DNA of 64,000 bases from Novosphingobium beihaiense (GCF_022832375.1 NZ_JALHLG010000013.1:103124-167123), one strand, 5' to 3'; counted from the first letter of the stretch, positions 1 through 9,934 are shown. The notes: generated by a model not told the origin, from the letters alone. Translations and numbers: made by a program.

Positions 1-1794
1 CCTTCCCCGCGGCACCGGCAGGGCAGGCGGCGGCTGGCACTCGTGCTGGCCGTACTTGCGCTGCCGCTCGCGGTTCAGGCCAGCCCCGGCTTCGGCGCGC
101 GTCCGGCCAGCGAAGCATCCGTCGATGCGGCGCGCGCGGCGCTGAACCGCGGCGACGGCATCGACGCCGAAATGAAGCTGCGCGCCGCGCTGGCCAGCGG
201 CGCCTCGCGGCGTGACGTCGCGGCCTGGATGGGCAAGGCGTTTCTCGATCAGGGCAATCCCGGCAAGGCAAGGGCCTGGCTGGGGCCGGGCGATTTCAGC
301 CCGGAAACGGCGGCGGACGGCTGGCGCGCGCTGGGTCTGCTCGAAAAGCAGCAGGGGCATCTCGCCGCATCTGGCCGGGCCTACGACAAGGCGCTGAAGC
401 TGATTCCGGATGACGCCTCGCTGTGGGTGGAGATCGGGCGTCTGCGCTATGCGGGCGGGCAGCACCGGCTGGCCATTGCCGCGGCCCGGCACGCGCTGGA
501 GCTGGACTCGGACAGTGTCCGCGCGCTTGAGTTCAACGGCCAGCTCGTGCGGGACCGTTATGGCCTGCTGGCGGCGGTCCCGTGGTTCGAACAAGCGTTG
601 ATGCGTGATCCGAAGGACGTGCCGGTCCTGCTCGACTATGCCGCGACACTGGGCGATCTGGGCCGCGCGAGCGAGGCAGTGACGGTAACGCGCAGGGTAC
701 TGGAACTCAGCCCGGCCAATGCGCACGCTTACTATCTGCAGGCCGTGATCGCGGCACGCGCGGGCAATTATGAACTCGCGCGTACCTTGCTGCTGAAGAC
801 CGGCGAAGAGCTGGACGGGCAGCCCGGCGTGCAGATGCTGCACGGCGTTGTCGAAATCGCGGCAGGCAATTACCAGCTGGCCTCCGATGCGCTGGAAGCG
901 GTGCTGCGGATGCAGCCGGATAACCGGCAGGCCAAGGATCTGCTGGCCCGCGCGATCTATCTGGGCGGGCAGTACCGCTATGCCACGCTGCGCTTTTCCG
1001 ATGACATCGCCCGCGATGAGGCTTCGCCCTATCTGCTGACCGTGGTGGCGCGCAGCTGCGAAGTGCTGGGCGAACGGCAGCGCGCCGGAGAGCTGCTGGA
1101 CCGTGCCGCGCGTGCGCAAGGGCCTGCGCTGCGAGTCATGCCGCATCAGGGGCGCATCGGCGAATTGCTGGCCGCCGGGCAGGGCGCGGAGGCGCTGGCG
1201 GAAACGGAGGCGGACCGGGCCGCCGATCCCGGTTTCTACGACAATCAGGCGCTCGCCGGAGACGTGCAACTGGCGCTGGGCCATCCCGGGGCCGCTCAGG
1301 AGCGCTATGCGGCGGCAGCGCTGATCCGCATGCCTGAAAGCCTGTTTCTGCGCCGCTTCGAAGCATACGCCATGGCGAACGATTTCGCGGGCGCGCGCGA
1401 TCTGATTGAGGGCTATTTGCGCCAGAACCCCACAAGCCGCCCGGCCTTGCGCGCCGCTGCCCGGCTGGCCATCGGCACGCGCGATTTTCGCCGCGCCGGC
1501 GCGATCCTGTCATGGTTGCGCGATAATGGCGGTTCCCGCGATGTGCAGTTGCTGTCCGAACTGGCGCTTGCGGAAATGCGCGAAGGCGACGCCGAAGCCG
1601 CACACGGCAGCGCGCGGAGAGCCTATCGTTTGCAGCGCGCCAGCCCGCTGGCCACGCAAGCGCTGGGCCTCAGTTATGCCGCGCTTGGCATCCGCCGTGA
1701 GAGTGCGCGGGCCTTGCTCGACAAGGCGGAAGCGATGACGGGCAAGACACCGCTGATCGCCGAGGCGCGCGGGATGTTGCACAAGCCGAGTTGA
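1..1794 (+). CDS. Exported tetratricopeptide-repeat protein (5' end outside window)
   Basis: The reading frame is open from base 1, so the true start probably lies before the window. The first in-frame start inside it is GTG at 43, but starting there would drop the basic n-region (RHRQGRRR) ahead of the hydrophobic segment LALVLAVLALPLAVQA, so a longer signal peptide is more likely. The rest is a string of degenerate TPR helices, best seen roughly 90-330 residues after the GTG (AYDKALKLIPDDASLW, WFEQALMRDPKDVPVL, LEAVLRMQPDNRQAKDLLAR). TPR proteins of this type act as periplasmic or envelope scaffolds. Nothing here identifies a partner and no catalytic domain is visible. Confidence 0.8.
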   Translation, partial: PSPRHRQGRRRLALVLAVLALPLAVQASPGFGARPASEASVDAARAALNRGDGIDAEMKLRAALASGASRRDVAAWMGKAFLDQGNPGKARAWLGPGDFSPETAADGWRALGLLEKQQGHLAASGRAYDKALKLIPDDASLWVEIGRLRYAGGQHRLAIAAARHALELDSDSVRALEFNGQLVRDRYGLLAAVPWFEQALMRDPKDVPVLLDYAATLGDLGRASEAVTVTRRVLELSPANAHAYYLQAVIAARAGNYELARTLLLKTGEELDGQPGVQMLHGVVEIAAGNYQLASDALEAVLRMQPDNRQAKDLLARAIYLGGQYRYATLRFSDDIARDEASPYLLTVVARSCEVLGERQRAGELLDRAARAQGPALRVMPHQGRIGELLAAGQGAEALAETEADRAADPGFYDNQALAGDVQLALGHPGAAQERYAAAALIRMPESLFLRRFEAYAMANDFAGARDLIEGYLRQNPTSRPALRAAARLAIGTRDFRRAGAILSWLRDNGGSRDVQLLSELALAEMREGDAEAAHGSARRAYRLQRASPLATQALGLSYAALGIRRESARALLDKAEAMTGKTPLIAEARGMLHKPS

Positions 1795-1882
1795 GCGGCC
1801 GGGCTCCTCAGGGGGCATGTTCCAGGCCTTGATTTGATCAATGGACTGGAACATAAAAAGAACATACCGGAGGGAGGCGGTT

Positions 1883-2506
1883 GTGGCTACTCAGGGCAAA
1901 GTCGATTTCAAAGTCACGGAGAAACGGCTGTTTTCCGCGCCGTCTGACGATTTCGTGGAAGTCGATATCCCCGGACTGACCTATCTGATGATCGACGGGC
2001 AGGGGGCTCCCGGCGGGGCGGCTTATATCGACGCTCTGGGCAGTCTTTACCCGGCAGCCTATGCGCTCAAGTTCTTCAGCAAGCAGACTCTGGAGCAGGA
2101 CTATGTCGTTCCGCCGCTCGAAGGCCTGTGGTGGTCCGACAAAAAGGACGCCTTCACCGCCGGGCGGCAGGACGAATGGCGCTGGACGATGATGATCATG
2201 GTTCCGGACTGGATCACGCCCGATCAGTTCGCAGCAGTGCTGGAGGCGCTGAAAGCCAAGAAACCGGAGATCGATTTTTCGAAACTGCGGATGGCTTCGC
2301 TTCATGAAGGCCGCAGCTTGCAGAAGCTTCATCTGGGCAGTTTCGCTGATGAAGCGCCGGTTCTGCACCGCCTGCACTACGAACTGATGCCATCCCTTGG
2401 CCTCACCTTCAACGGCCCGCACCACGAAATCTATCTCAGCGATCCGCGCAAGGTGGCGCCGGAAAAGCTGCGGACCGTTCTCAGGCAGCCTGTCCGTTCT
2501 GTCTGA
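1883..2506 (+). CDS. GyrI-like small-molecule-binding domain protein
   Basis: A 207-residue protein with the layout of stand-alone GyrI-like (SOUL/BRE-fold) proteins: VEVDIPGLTYLMIDGQGAPG near the N-terminus, a central KKDAFTAGRQDEWRWTMMIM segment, and a C-terminal HEIYLSDPRKVAPEKLRTVL motif. Such proteins are thought to bind or hydrolyse small hydrophobic ligands. I chose GTG at 1883 because a strong Shine-Dalgarno (GGAGGG, 1869-1874) sits about 8 bases before it; an ATG at 1841 would add 14 residues that cover this site. The gene stands alone, tail-to-tail with panB. The family is likely; the ligand is unknown. Confidence 0.7.
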   Translation: MATQGKVDFKVTEKRLFSAPSDDFVEVDIPGLTYLMIDGQGAPGGAAYIDALGSLYPAAYALKFFSKQTLEQDYVVPPLEGLWWSDKKDAFTAGRQDEWRWTMMIMVPDWITPDQFAAVLEALKAKKPEIDFSKLRMASLHEGRSLQKLHLGSFADEAPVLHRLHYELMPSLGLTFNGPHHEIYLSDPRKVAPEKLRTVLRQPVRSV

Positions 2507-2551
2507 CCGCCATTGGGAGCCTGACCGTTCAGCCGGTCAGGCCCCGTCAGA

Positions 2552-3424
2552 TCAGCTTTTTGGCTGATAGGTATTTCCCGCCTCGGGAAAGCTGCGTTCC
2601 CGCACTTCTCCGGCATATTGCGCGGCGGCTTCCGAGATGAACCCGGCGATGTCGCCGTACTTCTTCACGAAGCGCGGCACGCGTTCAAACATGCCCAGCA
2701 TATCTTCAGTCACCAGCACCTGACCGTCGCACTGCGCCGAGGCGCCGATGCCGATCACCGGGATTTCCACGCTTTGGGTGAGGGATACCGCGATCGGTTC
2801 GACCACGCCCTCAACCACTACGGCAAAGGCGCCCGCATCGGCCACGGCTTGCCCGTCGGCGATGATCCGGGCGTGTTCTTCCTGGCTGCGGCCGCGCGCG
2901 CCATAGCCGCCCAGCGTGTTGACCGCCTGCGGGGTAAGGCCGACATGCGCCATCACCGGGATACCGCGCTGGGTCAGGAAGGAAATGGTTTCGGCCATGG
3001 CCTGGCCGCCTTCCAGCTTGACGGCGGCGCATCCGGTTTCGGCCATGACCCGGCTGGCGGCGGCGAAAGCCTGCTGCGGGCTGGCCTCATAGGCGCCGAA
3101 GGGCATGTCGACGATGACGACCGAATGATAGCTGCCGCGCACGACGGCGGCGCCGTGGGCGATCATCATGTCGAGCGTGACCTGCAGCGTCGAAGGCAGC
3201 CCGTAGATCACCTGACCGAGCGAATCCCCCACCAGCAGCATGTCGCAGTGCTGGTCCAGAAGCTGGGCCTGCCGCGCGGTGTAGGCCGTGAGCATCACCA
3301 GCGGGTCTTTGGTTTTGCCATCGAACTTGCGCTTCTGGATGGCGGGCACCGTCAGGCGCTTCATCGGTGCGGGGGTGGGATTGGCGCGGCTGGTCGCGGT
3401 GTCGAGTTGGAAGGTCGTGGACAT
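2552..3424 (-). CDS. panB: 3-methyl-2-oxobutanoate hydroxymethyltransferase
   Basis: PanB catalyses the first committed step of pantothenate (vitamin B5, CoA precursor) synthesis, adding a hydroxymethyl group from methylene-tetrahydrofolate to 2-oxoisovalerate. The (beta/alpha)8-barrel signatures are clear: [23 protein letters not shown] with its metal-binding Asp near residue 67, [18 protein letters not shown], and [13 protein letters not shown]. The chosen ATG gives 290 residues beginning [13 protein letters not shown], a longer N-terminus than the usual MKRLTVP start (an internal Met) but one I associate with sphingomonad PanB. A TTG 36 bases further upstream is less likely. The 2-oxoisovalerate substrate is an intermediate of the valine pathway served by ilvB, ilvN and ilvC in this window. 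Confidence 0.93.
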   Translation of the reverse strand: MSTTFQLDTATSRANPTPAPMKRLTVPAIQKRKFDGKTKDPLVMLTAYTARQAQLLDQHCDMLLVGDSLGQVIYGLPSTLQVTLDMMIAHGAAVVRGSYHSVVIVDMPFGAYEASPQQAFAAASRVMAETGCAAVKLEGGQAMAETISFLTQRGIPVMAHVGLTPQAVNTLGGYGARGRSQEEHARIIADGQAVADAGAFAVVVEGVVEPIAVSLTQSVEIPVIGIGASAQCDGQVLVTEDMLGMFERVPRFVKKYGDIAGFISEAAAQYAGEVRERSFPEAGNTYQPKS

Positions 3425-3544
3425 GGGGGCGCTCTTAGCGGGTGCAGCGAAAATCTGCAAAGCTGGGGAACGCTGGCTTATTCGCTCTTGCCATGCGTTC
3501 GCATCTCGTTAGCGTCACGCAACCGCAAAACTTGGGGGTCGCGC

Positions 3545-5107
3545 ATGTTCGGACGCGTAAAGCCGCTTGATGCCATTCTGGCCACGGCTGAAAAGAAATC
3601 ACTACACCGCTCGCTCGGGCCGGTCCAATTGACGCTGCTCGGCGTCGGGGCGATCATCGGCACGGGTATTTTCGTTCTCACTGCTGCTGCAGCGCAAAAA
3701 GCCGGACCCGGCATGATGTGGAGCTTCGTTATCGCGGGCTTCGTCTGTGCGGTCGCGGCGCTGTGCTATTCGGAACTGGCCTCGATGGTGCCGGTTTCCG
3801 GTTCCGCCTACACGTACACATATGCCGTCGTCGGCGAACTGCTCGCCTGGATGGTCGGCTGGGCACTGATTCTGGAATATGCGGTGGCCGCGTCGGCGGT
3901 GTCGGTCGGCTGGTCCGGCTATTTCATGGGGCTTTTGAAAAGCTGGACAGGATTCGAGTTACCAGCGGCGTTAGCCGCCGGGCCAACGTGGTCGCTCACC
4001 GGCGTGGATTTCAGCACCGGTATCATCAACATTCCGGCCATTGTCGTCGCACTTGCGGTAACCGCGCTGCTGATGGTCGGCACCAAGGAAAGCGCCACTT
4101 TCAACGCCATTCTCGTCGCCATCAAGGTGACGGCGCTCACGATGTTCATCGCCTTGGCCCTGCCGGTGATGCAGGGTGAGCACTTCGCGCCTTTCGCGCC
4201 CAACGGCTGGTTCGGCCCTGCAGGCAGCAGCGGCATGGGCATCGTTGGTGCCGCAGCATCGATCTTCTTCGCTTATGTCGGGTTCGACGCGGTCTCCACC
4301 GCAGCGGAAGAGACCAAGAACCCGCAGCGCAACGTTCCCATTGGCTTGATCGGCAGTCTCGCGATCTGCACCGTGTTCTACCTGCTGGTGGCTGGCGGTG
4401 CGATCGGCGCCATTGGTGCACAGCCAACGGCGCTGGGCGTGCAGCCCGGGTCGCCCGAATTCGCCGCCCAATGTTCGGCGCTGGTGCAGCAGGGCAAGGA
4501 ACCGCTGGTCTGCTCGAAGGAAGCGCTGGCGCATGTCCTGCGTGCGATCAACTACACCTGGGCGGGCGATCTCATCGGCCTGGCCGCCAATCTGGCATTG
4601 CCTTCGGTCATTCTGATGATGCTCTATGGCCAGACCCGCATCTTCTTCGTCATGGCGCGCGACGGCCTGCTTCCCGAGAAGCTGGCGAGCGTGCACCCGA
4701 AGTGGAAGACCCCGCACATCGTCACCGGCCTGACGGGCATTTTCGTGGCGATTGCCGCTGCGTTGCTGCCGGTGGGTCAGCTGGCTGACATTTCGAACTC
4801 GGGCACGCTCTTTGCGTTCTTCATGGTCTCGATCGCGGTGCTGGTGCTGCGCGTGAAGGACCCGAGCCGCGTTCGCCCGTTCCGCACGCCGATCGTCTGG
4901 GTGATCGCGCCGGTCGCGGCGCTGGGGTGTCTTGCACTCTATTTCAACCTGCCGGTTGAGGCGATGCTGGTGCTGCCCGTCTGGGGGGCGATCGGTCTGG
5001 TCGTCTATTTCTCCTACGGCCGCCGCAAGAGCCACGTCGGGCTCGGCAAGGTCGAAGTCCACGAGGAAGACGCGGACGTGCCGCCGCAGCCGGTTCCGCC
5101 GATCTGA
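3545..5107 (+). CDS. APC-family amino acid permease
   Basis: A 520-residue integral membrane protein with about 12 hydrophobic segments. The family hallmark GVGAIIGTGIFVLTA lies in the first helix, followed by YSELASMVPVSGSAYTYTY and FFAYVGFDAVSTAAEETKNP, all typical of the cationic amino acid transporter (YfnA/CAT) branch of the APC superfamily. These are secondary symporters or exchangers in the inner membrane; the substrate cannot be read from sequence. The open frame extends far upstream, but ATG 3545 with GGGGG about 8 bases before it gives the normal length and N-terminus. A strong terminator follows at 5131-5158. Divergent from panB. Confidence 0.88.
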   Translation: MFGRVKPLDAILATAEKKSLHRSLGPVQLTLLGVGAIIGTGIFVLTAAAAQKAGPGMMWSFVIAGFVCAVAALCYSELASMVPVSGSAYTYTYAVVGELLAWMVGWALILEYAVAASAVSVGWSGYFMGLLKSWTGFELPAALAAGPTWSLTGVDFSTGIINIPAIVVALAVTALLMVGTKESATFNAILVAIKVTALTMFIALALPVMQGEHFAPFAPNGWFGPAGSSGMGIVGAAASIFFAYVGFDAVSTAAEETKNPQRNVPIGLIGSLAICTVFYLLVAGGAIGAIGAQPTALGVQPGSPEFAAQCSALVQQGKEPLVCSKEALAHVLRAINYTWAGDLIGLAANLALPSVILMMLYGQTRIFFVMARDGLLPEKLASVHPKWKTPHIVTGLTGIFVAIAAALLPVGQLADISNSGTLFAFFMVSIAVLVLRVKDPSRVRPFRTPIVWVIAPVAALGCLALYFNLPVEAMLVLPVWGAIGLVVYFSYGRRKSHVGLGKVEVHEEDADVPPQPVPPI

Positions 5108-5130
5108 GCGGACGTGCGATAGAAACAGGG

Positions 5131-5158
5131 AAGGGGAGCCATCGTGCTCCCCTTTTTT
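5131..5158 (+). terminator. Rho-independent terminator after the permease
   Basis: A perfect 9-bp stem, AAGGGGAGC (5131-5139) with GCTCCCCTT (5146-5154), a six-base loop, and a run of six T (5153-5158). It lies 23 bases after the permease stop. Its position between convergent genes means it may also stop read-through from the phosphatase gene. Confidence 0.85.
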
Positions 5159-5177
5159 GTGAAACCGGGCAGTCTGG

Positions 5178-6824
5178 TCAGGCGCCGGACAGTCTGTTCG
5201 TGCCCGGCAGAACCTGCATGCGGTGGCTGCCCAGCACTTCCAGCGAGCGCCGGTGACGGGAAGGAAGAAACAGCCATTCGTTGGTCACGGCCTCCGGCCG
5301 CACATCCACCACCATGTATCCCCTCTGGCTGGTATCGCACCATTTGAGCGCCGGGTTGCTGTCCAGATAGCTGCGGGTAATGGCCGAGGGATCACCGGAA
5401 TAGCGCTTGTCCATGCCCAGCGAGGAGACGCTGTGTCCGGCGAATTCGACGCCGGCGGGTTTTCCGGCGTGGTCCAGATCATAGGCCCAGCCGTTGTGGC
5501 TGTCCCCGCTCAGAACCACCAGATCGGCGCCAGCGGACTGGGCAGCGGCCAGCACCCGCCCGCGCGCGGCGGGATAGCCGTCCCAGCGGTCCATGCTGGT
5601 GGGAATCCCCAGCGCGCCCAGTTGCACGGCCCGTTCCAGCTCCGCCCGCTTGGTTTCGCTGGGCGGCGCATCGGAAGGAAACCATGCCATATAGCCGCGC
5701 GGCATGATCGTGGTGCCCATGATGACCTGTTGCGCGAGGATCTGCCATTTCGTGCCCGTGGCAACGGATCCGGCCAGCCCATCGGCCAGCCATTTCTCCT
5801 GCTCGGGCCCCATCATGGTCCGGTGCGGATCCGCCAAGGGGCCATCGCGGAATGCGATGGCTGCGGCGGCAAGGTCGGGCTTGTCCTTCAGCCAGGCGGC
5901 AAGGTCGAGCTGTTTGCTGCGGGCCAGAATCCGGGTTTCAAGGCGGAACAGGCTGGCCAGATCGCCCAGTTCGTAGCGGGTATAGGGTTCGGGCCGCATC
6001 GGCATCCATTCATGCCAGGCCTGCATCGCCGCGCCCATCCGGGCTTCCCAGGGGCCTTCGTCCGTGCCGTGGTTCTCGGCGCCGTGCTGCCAGCTGTTGT
6101 TCACGGTCTCATGGTCGTCGCACATGGCGATCATGGGATAAGCGCGATGCAGGGCCTGCAGATCGGCGTCGCGGCGGTAACTGGCATAGCGCAGGCGATA
6201 GTCCAGCAGGCTGACCGTTTCGTGCTGCGGCTGGATGCCCCGTGAAACGGCCAGCTCCTTGAGCGCATCGGACCGGGTCAGCTTGGATTCGTAGATGTAG
6301 TCGCCCAGATGGACGACGAGGTCGAGATCGTTGCGGGCGGCGGCATGTCCGTAAGCGTTGAACCAGCCCGAGGTGGCATTCGCGCAGGAGAACACCCCGA
6401 TCCGGAACTGGCCGAGCGGCCCGCTGGGCAACGTGCGGGTCCGCCCGGTGTCGGATACCTGCCCGTCAGGCGCGGTGAAGCGGTAATAGTACCATTGCCC
6501 CGGCTCCAGACCTTCGGAGCGTACTTTCGTGCAGAAATCCGTCTCCGGCCCGGCTTGGGCGGTGCTGCGCGCGGCGATCCGGCGGAAGGCCATATCGCTG
6601 GCGATCTCCACCTGCAGGGATACGGCGGCGCCGCTGGCCGGAACGAAGCGCGTCCACAAGGTGACGCTGTCCTGCAGTGGATCGCCGCTGGCAACCGAAT
6701 GCGTGAAACCGCGTGCCGGAGCGGCATGGAGTACGCCGGGAAGCATCGTGCCGAAAGGAGCAAGCGCGGCGGCTTCCAGCAAAGTGCGGCGCGAAAGGAG
6801 CGGGAAGGAAAACAAGCTGTCCAT
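5178..6824 (-). CDS. Tat-exported PhoD-like alkaline phosphatase/phosphodiesterase
   Basis: A 548-residue protein with a twin-arginine signal (LSRRTLLEAAALAPFG near residues 10-25). The N-terminal PhoD_N-like beta domain includes FTHSVASGDPLQDSVTLWTR. The catalytic metallophosphatase part shows VFSCANATSGWFNAY, DLVVHLGDYIYE, AMCDDHETVNNSW and VVLSGDSHNGWAYDL, the expected metal ligands. PhoD enzymes release phosphate from phosphodiesters and phosphomonoesters in the periplasm using Ca/Fe and are often phosphate-starvation induced. It is divergent from the TonB-dependent receptor over a 161-bp spacer, suggesting joint control and possible substrate coupling. The exact substrate is unknown. Confidence 0.9.
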   Translation of the reverse strand: MDSLFSFPLLSRRTLLEAAALAPFGTMLPGVLHAAPARGFTHSVASGDPLQDSVTLWTRFVPASGAAVSLQVEIASDMAFRRIAARSTAQAGPETDFCTKVRSEGLEPGQWYYYRFTAPDGQVSDTGRTRTLPSGPLGQFRIGVFSCANATSGWFNAYGHAAARNDLDLVVHLGDYIYESKLTRSDALKELAVSRGIQPQHETVSLLDYRLRYASYRRDADLQALHRAYPMIAMCDDHETVNNSWQHGAENHGTDEGPWEARMGAAMQAWHEWMPMRPEPYTRYELGDLASLFRLETRILARSKQLDLAAWLKDKPDLAAAAIAFRDGPLADPHRTMMGPEQEKWLADGLAGSVATGTKWQILAQQVIMGTTIMPRGYMAWFPSDAPPSETKRAELERAVQLGALGIPTSMDRWDGYPAARGRVLAAAQSAGADLVVLSGDSHNGWAYDLDHAGKPAGVEFAGHSVSSLGMDKRYSGDPSAITRSYLDSNPALKWCDTSQRGYMVVDVRPEAVTNEWLFLPSRHRRSLEVLGSHRMQVLPGTNRLSGA

Positions 6825-6985
6825 GCCGCTGCTGTTACAGGCTTGGCGTGACCGTAATGCTTCACCGGAATGACAGTATTGTCGCGATGCGGAAGCACTG
6901 CGGGCATATTACTATAGTACGCTTGTCATCCTCTGTGCCTAAAGGCCGCACCCGTTAACGGAACACGTGAGACGGGGGTCATACC
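6825..6985. promoter_or_regulatory. Divergent promoter region between phosphatase and TonB receptor
   Basis: This 161-bp spacer must contain both promoters. An AT-rich patch (TATTACTATAGTA, 6907-6919) could supply a -10 element. Two partial Pho-box half-sites are visible: ATGACAG at 6870-6876, which reads CTGTCAT on the minus strand, and TTGTCAT at 6923-6929 followed by TGTGCC. Neither forms a proper 11-bp-spaced direct repeat, so PhoB control is only a suggestion based on the gene pair. Confidence 0.35.
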
Positions 6986-9787
6986 ATGTTCGTTTTGAAA
7001 GCAGCCCTTCGGGGCCGCCGCCGCAATTTCGTGCGTGCGGCTATTCTTGCCAGCACCTGCATCCCGGGCGCGGCTTACGCTGGCGACGTATCCGGCACCA
7101 TTATAGACATCGCACTTGAACGCCCGGTACGCGGCGCCACGGTTACGATGGACGGCACTGCCATGTCGGCGGCGACTGACGAGCAGGGCCGCTACGTCTT
7201 CTATGATGTGACTGCAGGCGTTCACACGCTGACGGTCAGCCAGCCGGGATACCGCAGCGAGACGCTTACGGTCACCGTGCCCGAAACCGGCAAGGTCACC
7301 GCCAATGGCAGCATCGCTCTGGCCAATACGTTTGACGGGAACACCATCCTGGTCACCGGTGCCCGGGCCTCGCGTCTGCTGGCGATCCAGCGCAAGCGCG
7401 CCATGCCCGTCGTTGCGGATGTCGTCTCGTCCGATGGCATCGGCAAACTGCCCGATTACAATACGGCCGAAGCTTTGCAGCGTTTGCCGGGCATCTCGGT
7501 GGAAATCGACCAGAGCGAGCCGCGCTATGTTGTCATCCGCGGCGTCGATCCGAATCTGAACCTGGTGACGATCGATGGCAATGTCGTGGGCATTCCGGAA
7601 GCGGAAGGGCGCCGGGTAGCGCTCGATACGATTCCGTCCGATCTGGTCGGTGCGATCGAAGTCGTGAAGACGGTGACGCCTGACTATGACGCCAACGCCA
7701 TCGGCGGCGCCATCAACATTGTCACGCCCAGTGCCTATGATCATTCGCGGCCGTTCACTTATGTCTCTGCGCGCGGCATCTATGGCAGTAGGGCGGACAA
7801 GACGGGCTTCGGAGCCAGCGCCATGCATGGCCAGACGTTCGGCAGTGACAGCCAGTTCGGTATCGTCGCGGGGGCCAGCTATTCCAAGCGTTTCATCGAC
7901 AGCCAGCTCGTCGATCCCCTAAACTGGGAGGAAGTGGGCGAGGGGTTATGGGCTCCCACGGGGATCCGCATGTTCAACTATTCGATCATGCGCGAACGCA
8001 TCGGCGGGATCGTCAATCTGGAATGGCGCCCGGACAACGATCTGCGGGTCTATGTGAATACGATCTACAACGAGTTCACCGACCACGAAGGGCGCGACCA
8101 GTTCGACTATGATCTGTACCGCGGCACGGCAATCATCTCGGGCCGTGAAATCACGTATGACAAAGGCCGGGCATCGCGCGAGTTCCGTCAGAACAACCAG
8201 ACGCAGAAGCTCTACAACATCTCGCCGGGCGTGGACTGGCGTTTCGGCACGTTCGAGCTGAAGCTGAACTACACATATGCCCACGCGCAGGAGCATACCC
8301 CGGTGCGCGACGATATTGAGTTCCGCTCGGCCGGGAACAAGGTCTCCACGATCCTGACCGGCAGTTCGATGCCCACTTTCAGTTCTATCGACGAGAGCCT
8401 CTACGATCCGTCCGCTTTTCCGCTGCGCCGTATCCGCTTGCGCCGCGAAGCGATCGATGAGGATCTGCATGCGATCAAGGCCGATTTGAAGGCTGACTTT
8501 GCCGATGGCACCGACAGTTTCGCGAAGGTCGGTGTCAAATTCACCGATCGCATCAAGGATCGCGATAACTATCAGGAACAGTGGACACCCGACGGAGACG
8601 TGACGTTCGCGGATACCGGGGCCGTGCTGGACCCGATCGCAGGCTTTTTCGGCGGCAAGTACGATTTTGGCCCGGCGATGGATTACCGCGGCGTGCTCGA
8701 TTACACCTTCGTGCAGAACCCCGGCTTGCTGGAACTGGACGAGGAAAAGACGGCCATCAACGACAAGGCCAGCGATTATCACATCAACGAAAAGATCTAT
8801 GCCGGCTACGGGATGGCGAGCCTGGATTTCGGTGCGTTCAATGTGATCGGCGGCGTGCGCGTCGAGCATACCGTTGGCCAGTACGATGCCTTTTTCCTGC
8901 AAACCACGGAAGAAGGCACCAGCATCGCGCCGCTGGCGTTCAAGAAGGAATATACCCACGTTCTGCCCAGCGTGACGGTGAATTACCGCCCCAATCAGGA
9001 AATGGTGTTCCGCGCGGCGTGGACCAATACCATCGGCCGCCCGAACTACAGCGATGTCGTGCCTGCGTTCGAGGAAGAAGACGGGGATGGTGAGGCCGGA
9101 AATCCCAACCTCAAGCCCTATACCTCGATGGGGCTGGATCTGTCAGCGGAGTATTATCCCGATGCCGACACGGTCTTTGCGCTGGCGGCTTTCTACAAGC
9201 ACATCAAGAACCCGGTCTATGTCCAGAAGATCAACAACACGGCGTTTGCCGGTATCGAACTGACCAGCCTGTCGCAGCCGCAGAACGCCGATAGCGGGAA
9301 CCTCTTCGGCGTCGAGGCGAACATGACGGCCCGGCTGGCGTTCCTGCCCGCGCCATTGGATGGGTTCGGAATCTCGGCCAATGTCACTTACGTGGATTCG
9401 AGCGTGAACGTGCCTGGGCGCCAAGACGATGATCTGCCGTTCTTCCGCCAGTCCAAATGGCTTGCGGGCGGGGCGCTGTTCTATGAAAAGGGACCGCTCG
9501 AAGCGCGCTTTGCCGTCAGCTACCGCAGTTCTTACCTGTCCGGTGTCGGTTCCGGCAAAGACTACTATGAAAACCCGTCCAACGCCGATTTTGACGATTA
9601 CACCAAAGGCCGCACAGTACTGGATGCCCGCATCGGCTACCGCATTGTGGAGGGCGTGGAAATCTTCGGTTCGGTCTCCAACATCGGCGAAACACCGCTG
9701 ATCGGCTATCAGGGACGCTCCAACCGCATCACGTCGCGCGAGGAATATGGCTTGAACGCCGATTTCGGAATCAGCGCCAAGTTTTGA
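6986..9787 (+). CDS. TonB-dependent outer-membrane receptor with carboxypeptidase-regulatory-like N-terminal domain
   Basis: A 933-residue receptor. It has a signal peptide ending near AAYA-GDV, then a carboxypeptidase D regulatory-like beta domain (about residues 35-110: GRYVFYDVTAGVHTLTVSQP), and a plug domain (about 125-240: KLPDYNTAEALQRLPGISVE, AIEVVKTVTPDYDANAIGGA). The remainder is a 22-strand-type barrel ending in the outer-membrane C-terminal aromatic (GISAKF). Such receptors import large or scarce substrates using TonB energy. The domain order matches the sphingomonad/Caulobacter group often linked to sugars or phosphate compounds. Pairing with a PhoD phosphatase hints at organophosphate uptake, which is inference. 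A hairpin terminator follows at 9813-9851. Confidence 0.92.
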   Translation: MFVLKAALRGRRRNFVRAAILASTCIPGAAYAGDVSGTIIDIALERPVRGATVTMDGTAMSAATDEQGRYVFYDVTAGVHTLTVSQPGYRSETLTVTVPETGKVTANGSIALANTFDGNTILVTGARASRLLAIQRKRAMPVVADVVSSDGIGKLPDYNTAEALQRLPGISVEIDQSEPRYVVIRGVDPNLNLVTIDGNVVGIPEAEGRRVALDTIPSDLVGAIEVVKTVTPDYDANAIGGAINIVTPSAYDHSRPFTYVSARGIYGSRADKTGFGASAMHGQTFGSDSQFGIVAGASYSKRFIDSQLVDPLNWEEVGEGLWAPTGIRMFNYSIMRERIGGIVNLEWRPDNDLRVYVNTIYNEFTDHEGRDQFDYDLYRGTAIISGREITYDKGRASREFRQNNQTQKLYNISPGVDWRFGTFELKLNYTYAHAQEHTPVRDDIEFRSAGNKVSTILTGSSMPTFSSIDESLYDPSAFPLRRIRLRREAIDEDLHAIKADLKADFADGTDSFAKVGVKFTDRIKDRDNYQEQWTPDGDVTFADTGAVLDPIAGFFGGKYDFGPAMDYRGVLDYTFVQNPGLLELDEEKTAINDKASDYHINEKIYAGYGMASLDFGAFNVIGGVRVEHTVGQYDAFFLQTTEEGTSIAPLAFKKEYTHVLPSVTVNYRPNQEMVFRAAWTNTIGRPNYSDVVPAFEEEDGDGEAGNPNLKPYTSMGLDLSAEYYPDADTVFALAAFYKHIKNPVYVQKINNTAFAGIELTSLSQPQNADSGNLFGVEANMTARLAFLPAPLDGFGISANVTYVDSSVNVPGRQDDDLPFFRQSKWLAGGALFYEKGPLEARFAVSYRSSYLSGVGSGKDYYENPSNADFDDYTKGRTVLDARIGYRIVEGVEIFGSVSNIGETPLIGYQGRSNRITSREEYGLNADFGISAKF

Positions 9788-9812
9788 TTGTTGGACGCTT
9801 CGGCACATCAGC

Positions 9813-9851
9813 GGACCGGCAGGCGGCAACGTCTGCCGGTTCGTTGTTTTT
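9813..9851 (+). terminator. Probable terminator after the TonB receptor
   Basis: A 10-bp stem, 9813-9822 with 9833-9842 (core ACCGGCAG/CTGCCGGT plus one G-T pair), has a 10-base loop and is followed by the T-rich run GTTGTTTTT (9843-9851). It sits 25 bases after the receptor stop. Confidence 0.7.
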
Positions 9852-9934
9852 GGACTGGTGCCAAAGGGGGCAAACTGGAGGCGATAAGGGGGCTGGGAAA
9901 AACCGCTCACCGGGCCTGAATGCAGTGGAAGGTT

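Noticed and set aside
6870..6936. Full Pho box between the phosphatase and TonB receptor
   Set aside because: Only single half-sites are present and the 11-bp direct-repeat spacing is not met; kept only as a weak hint.
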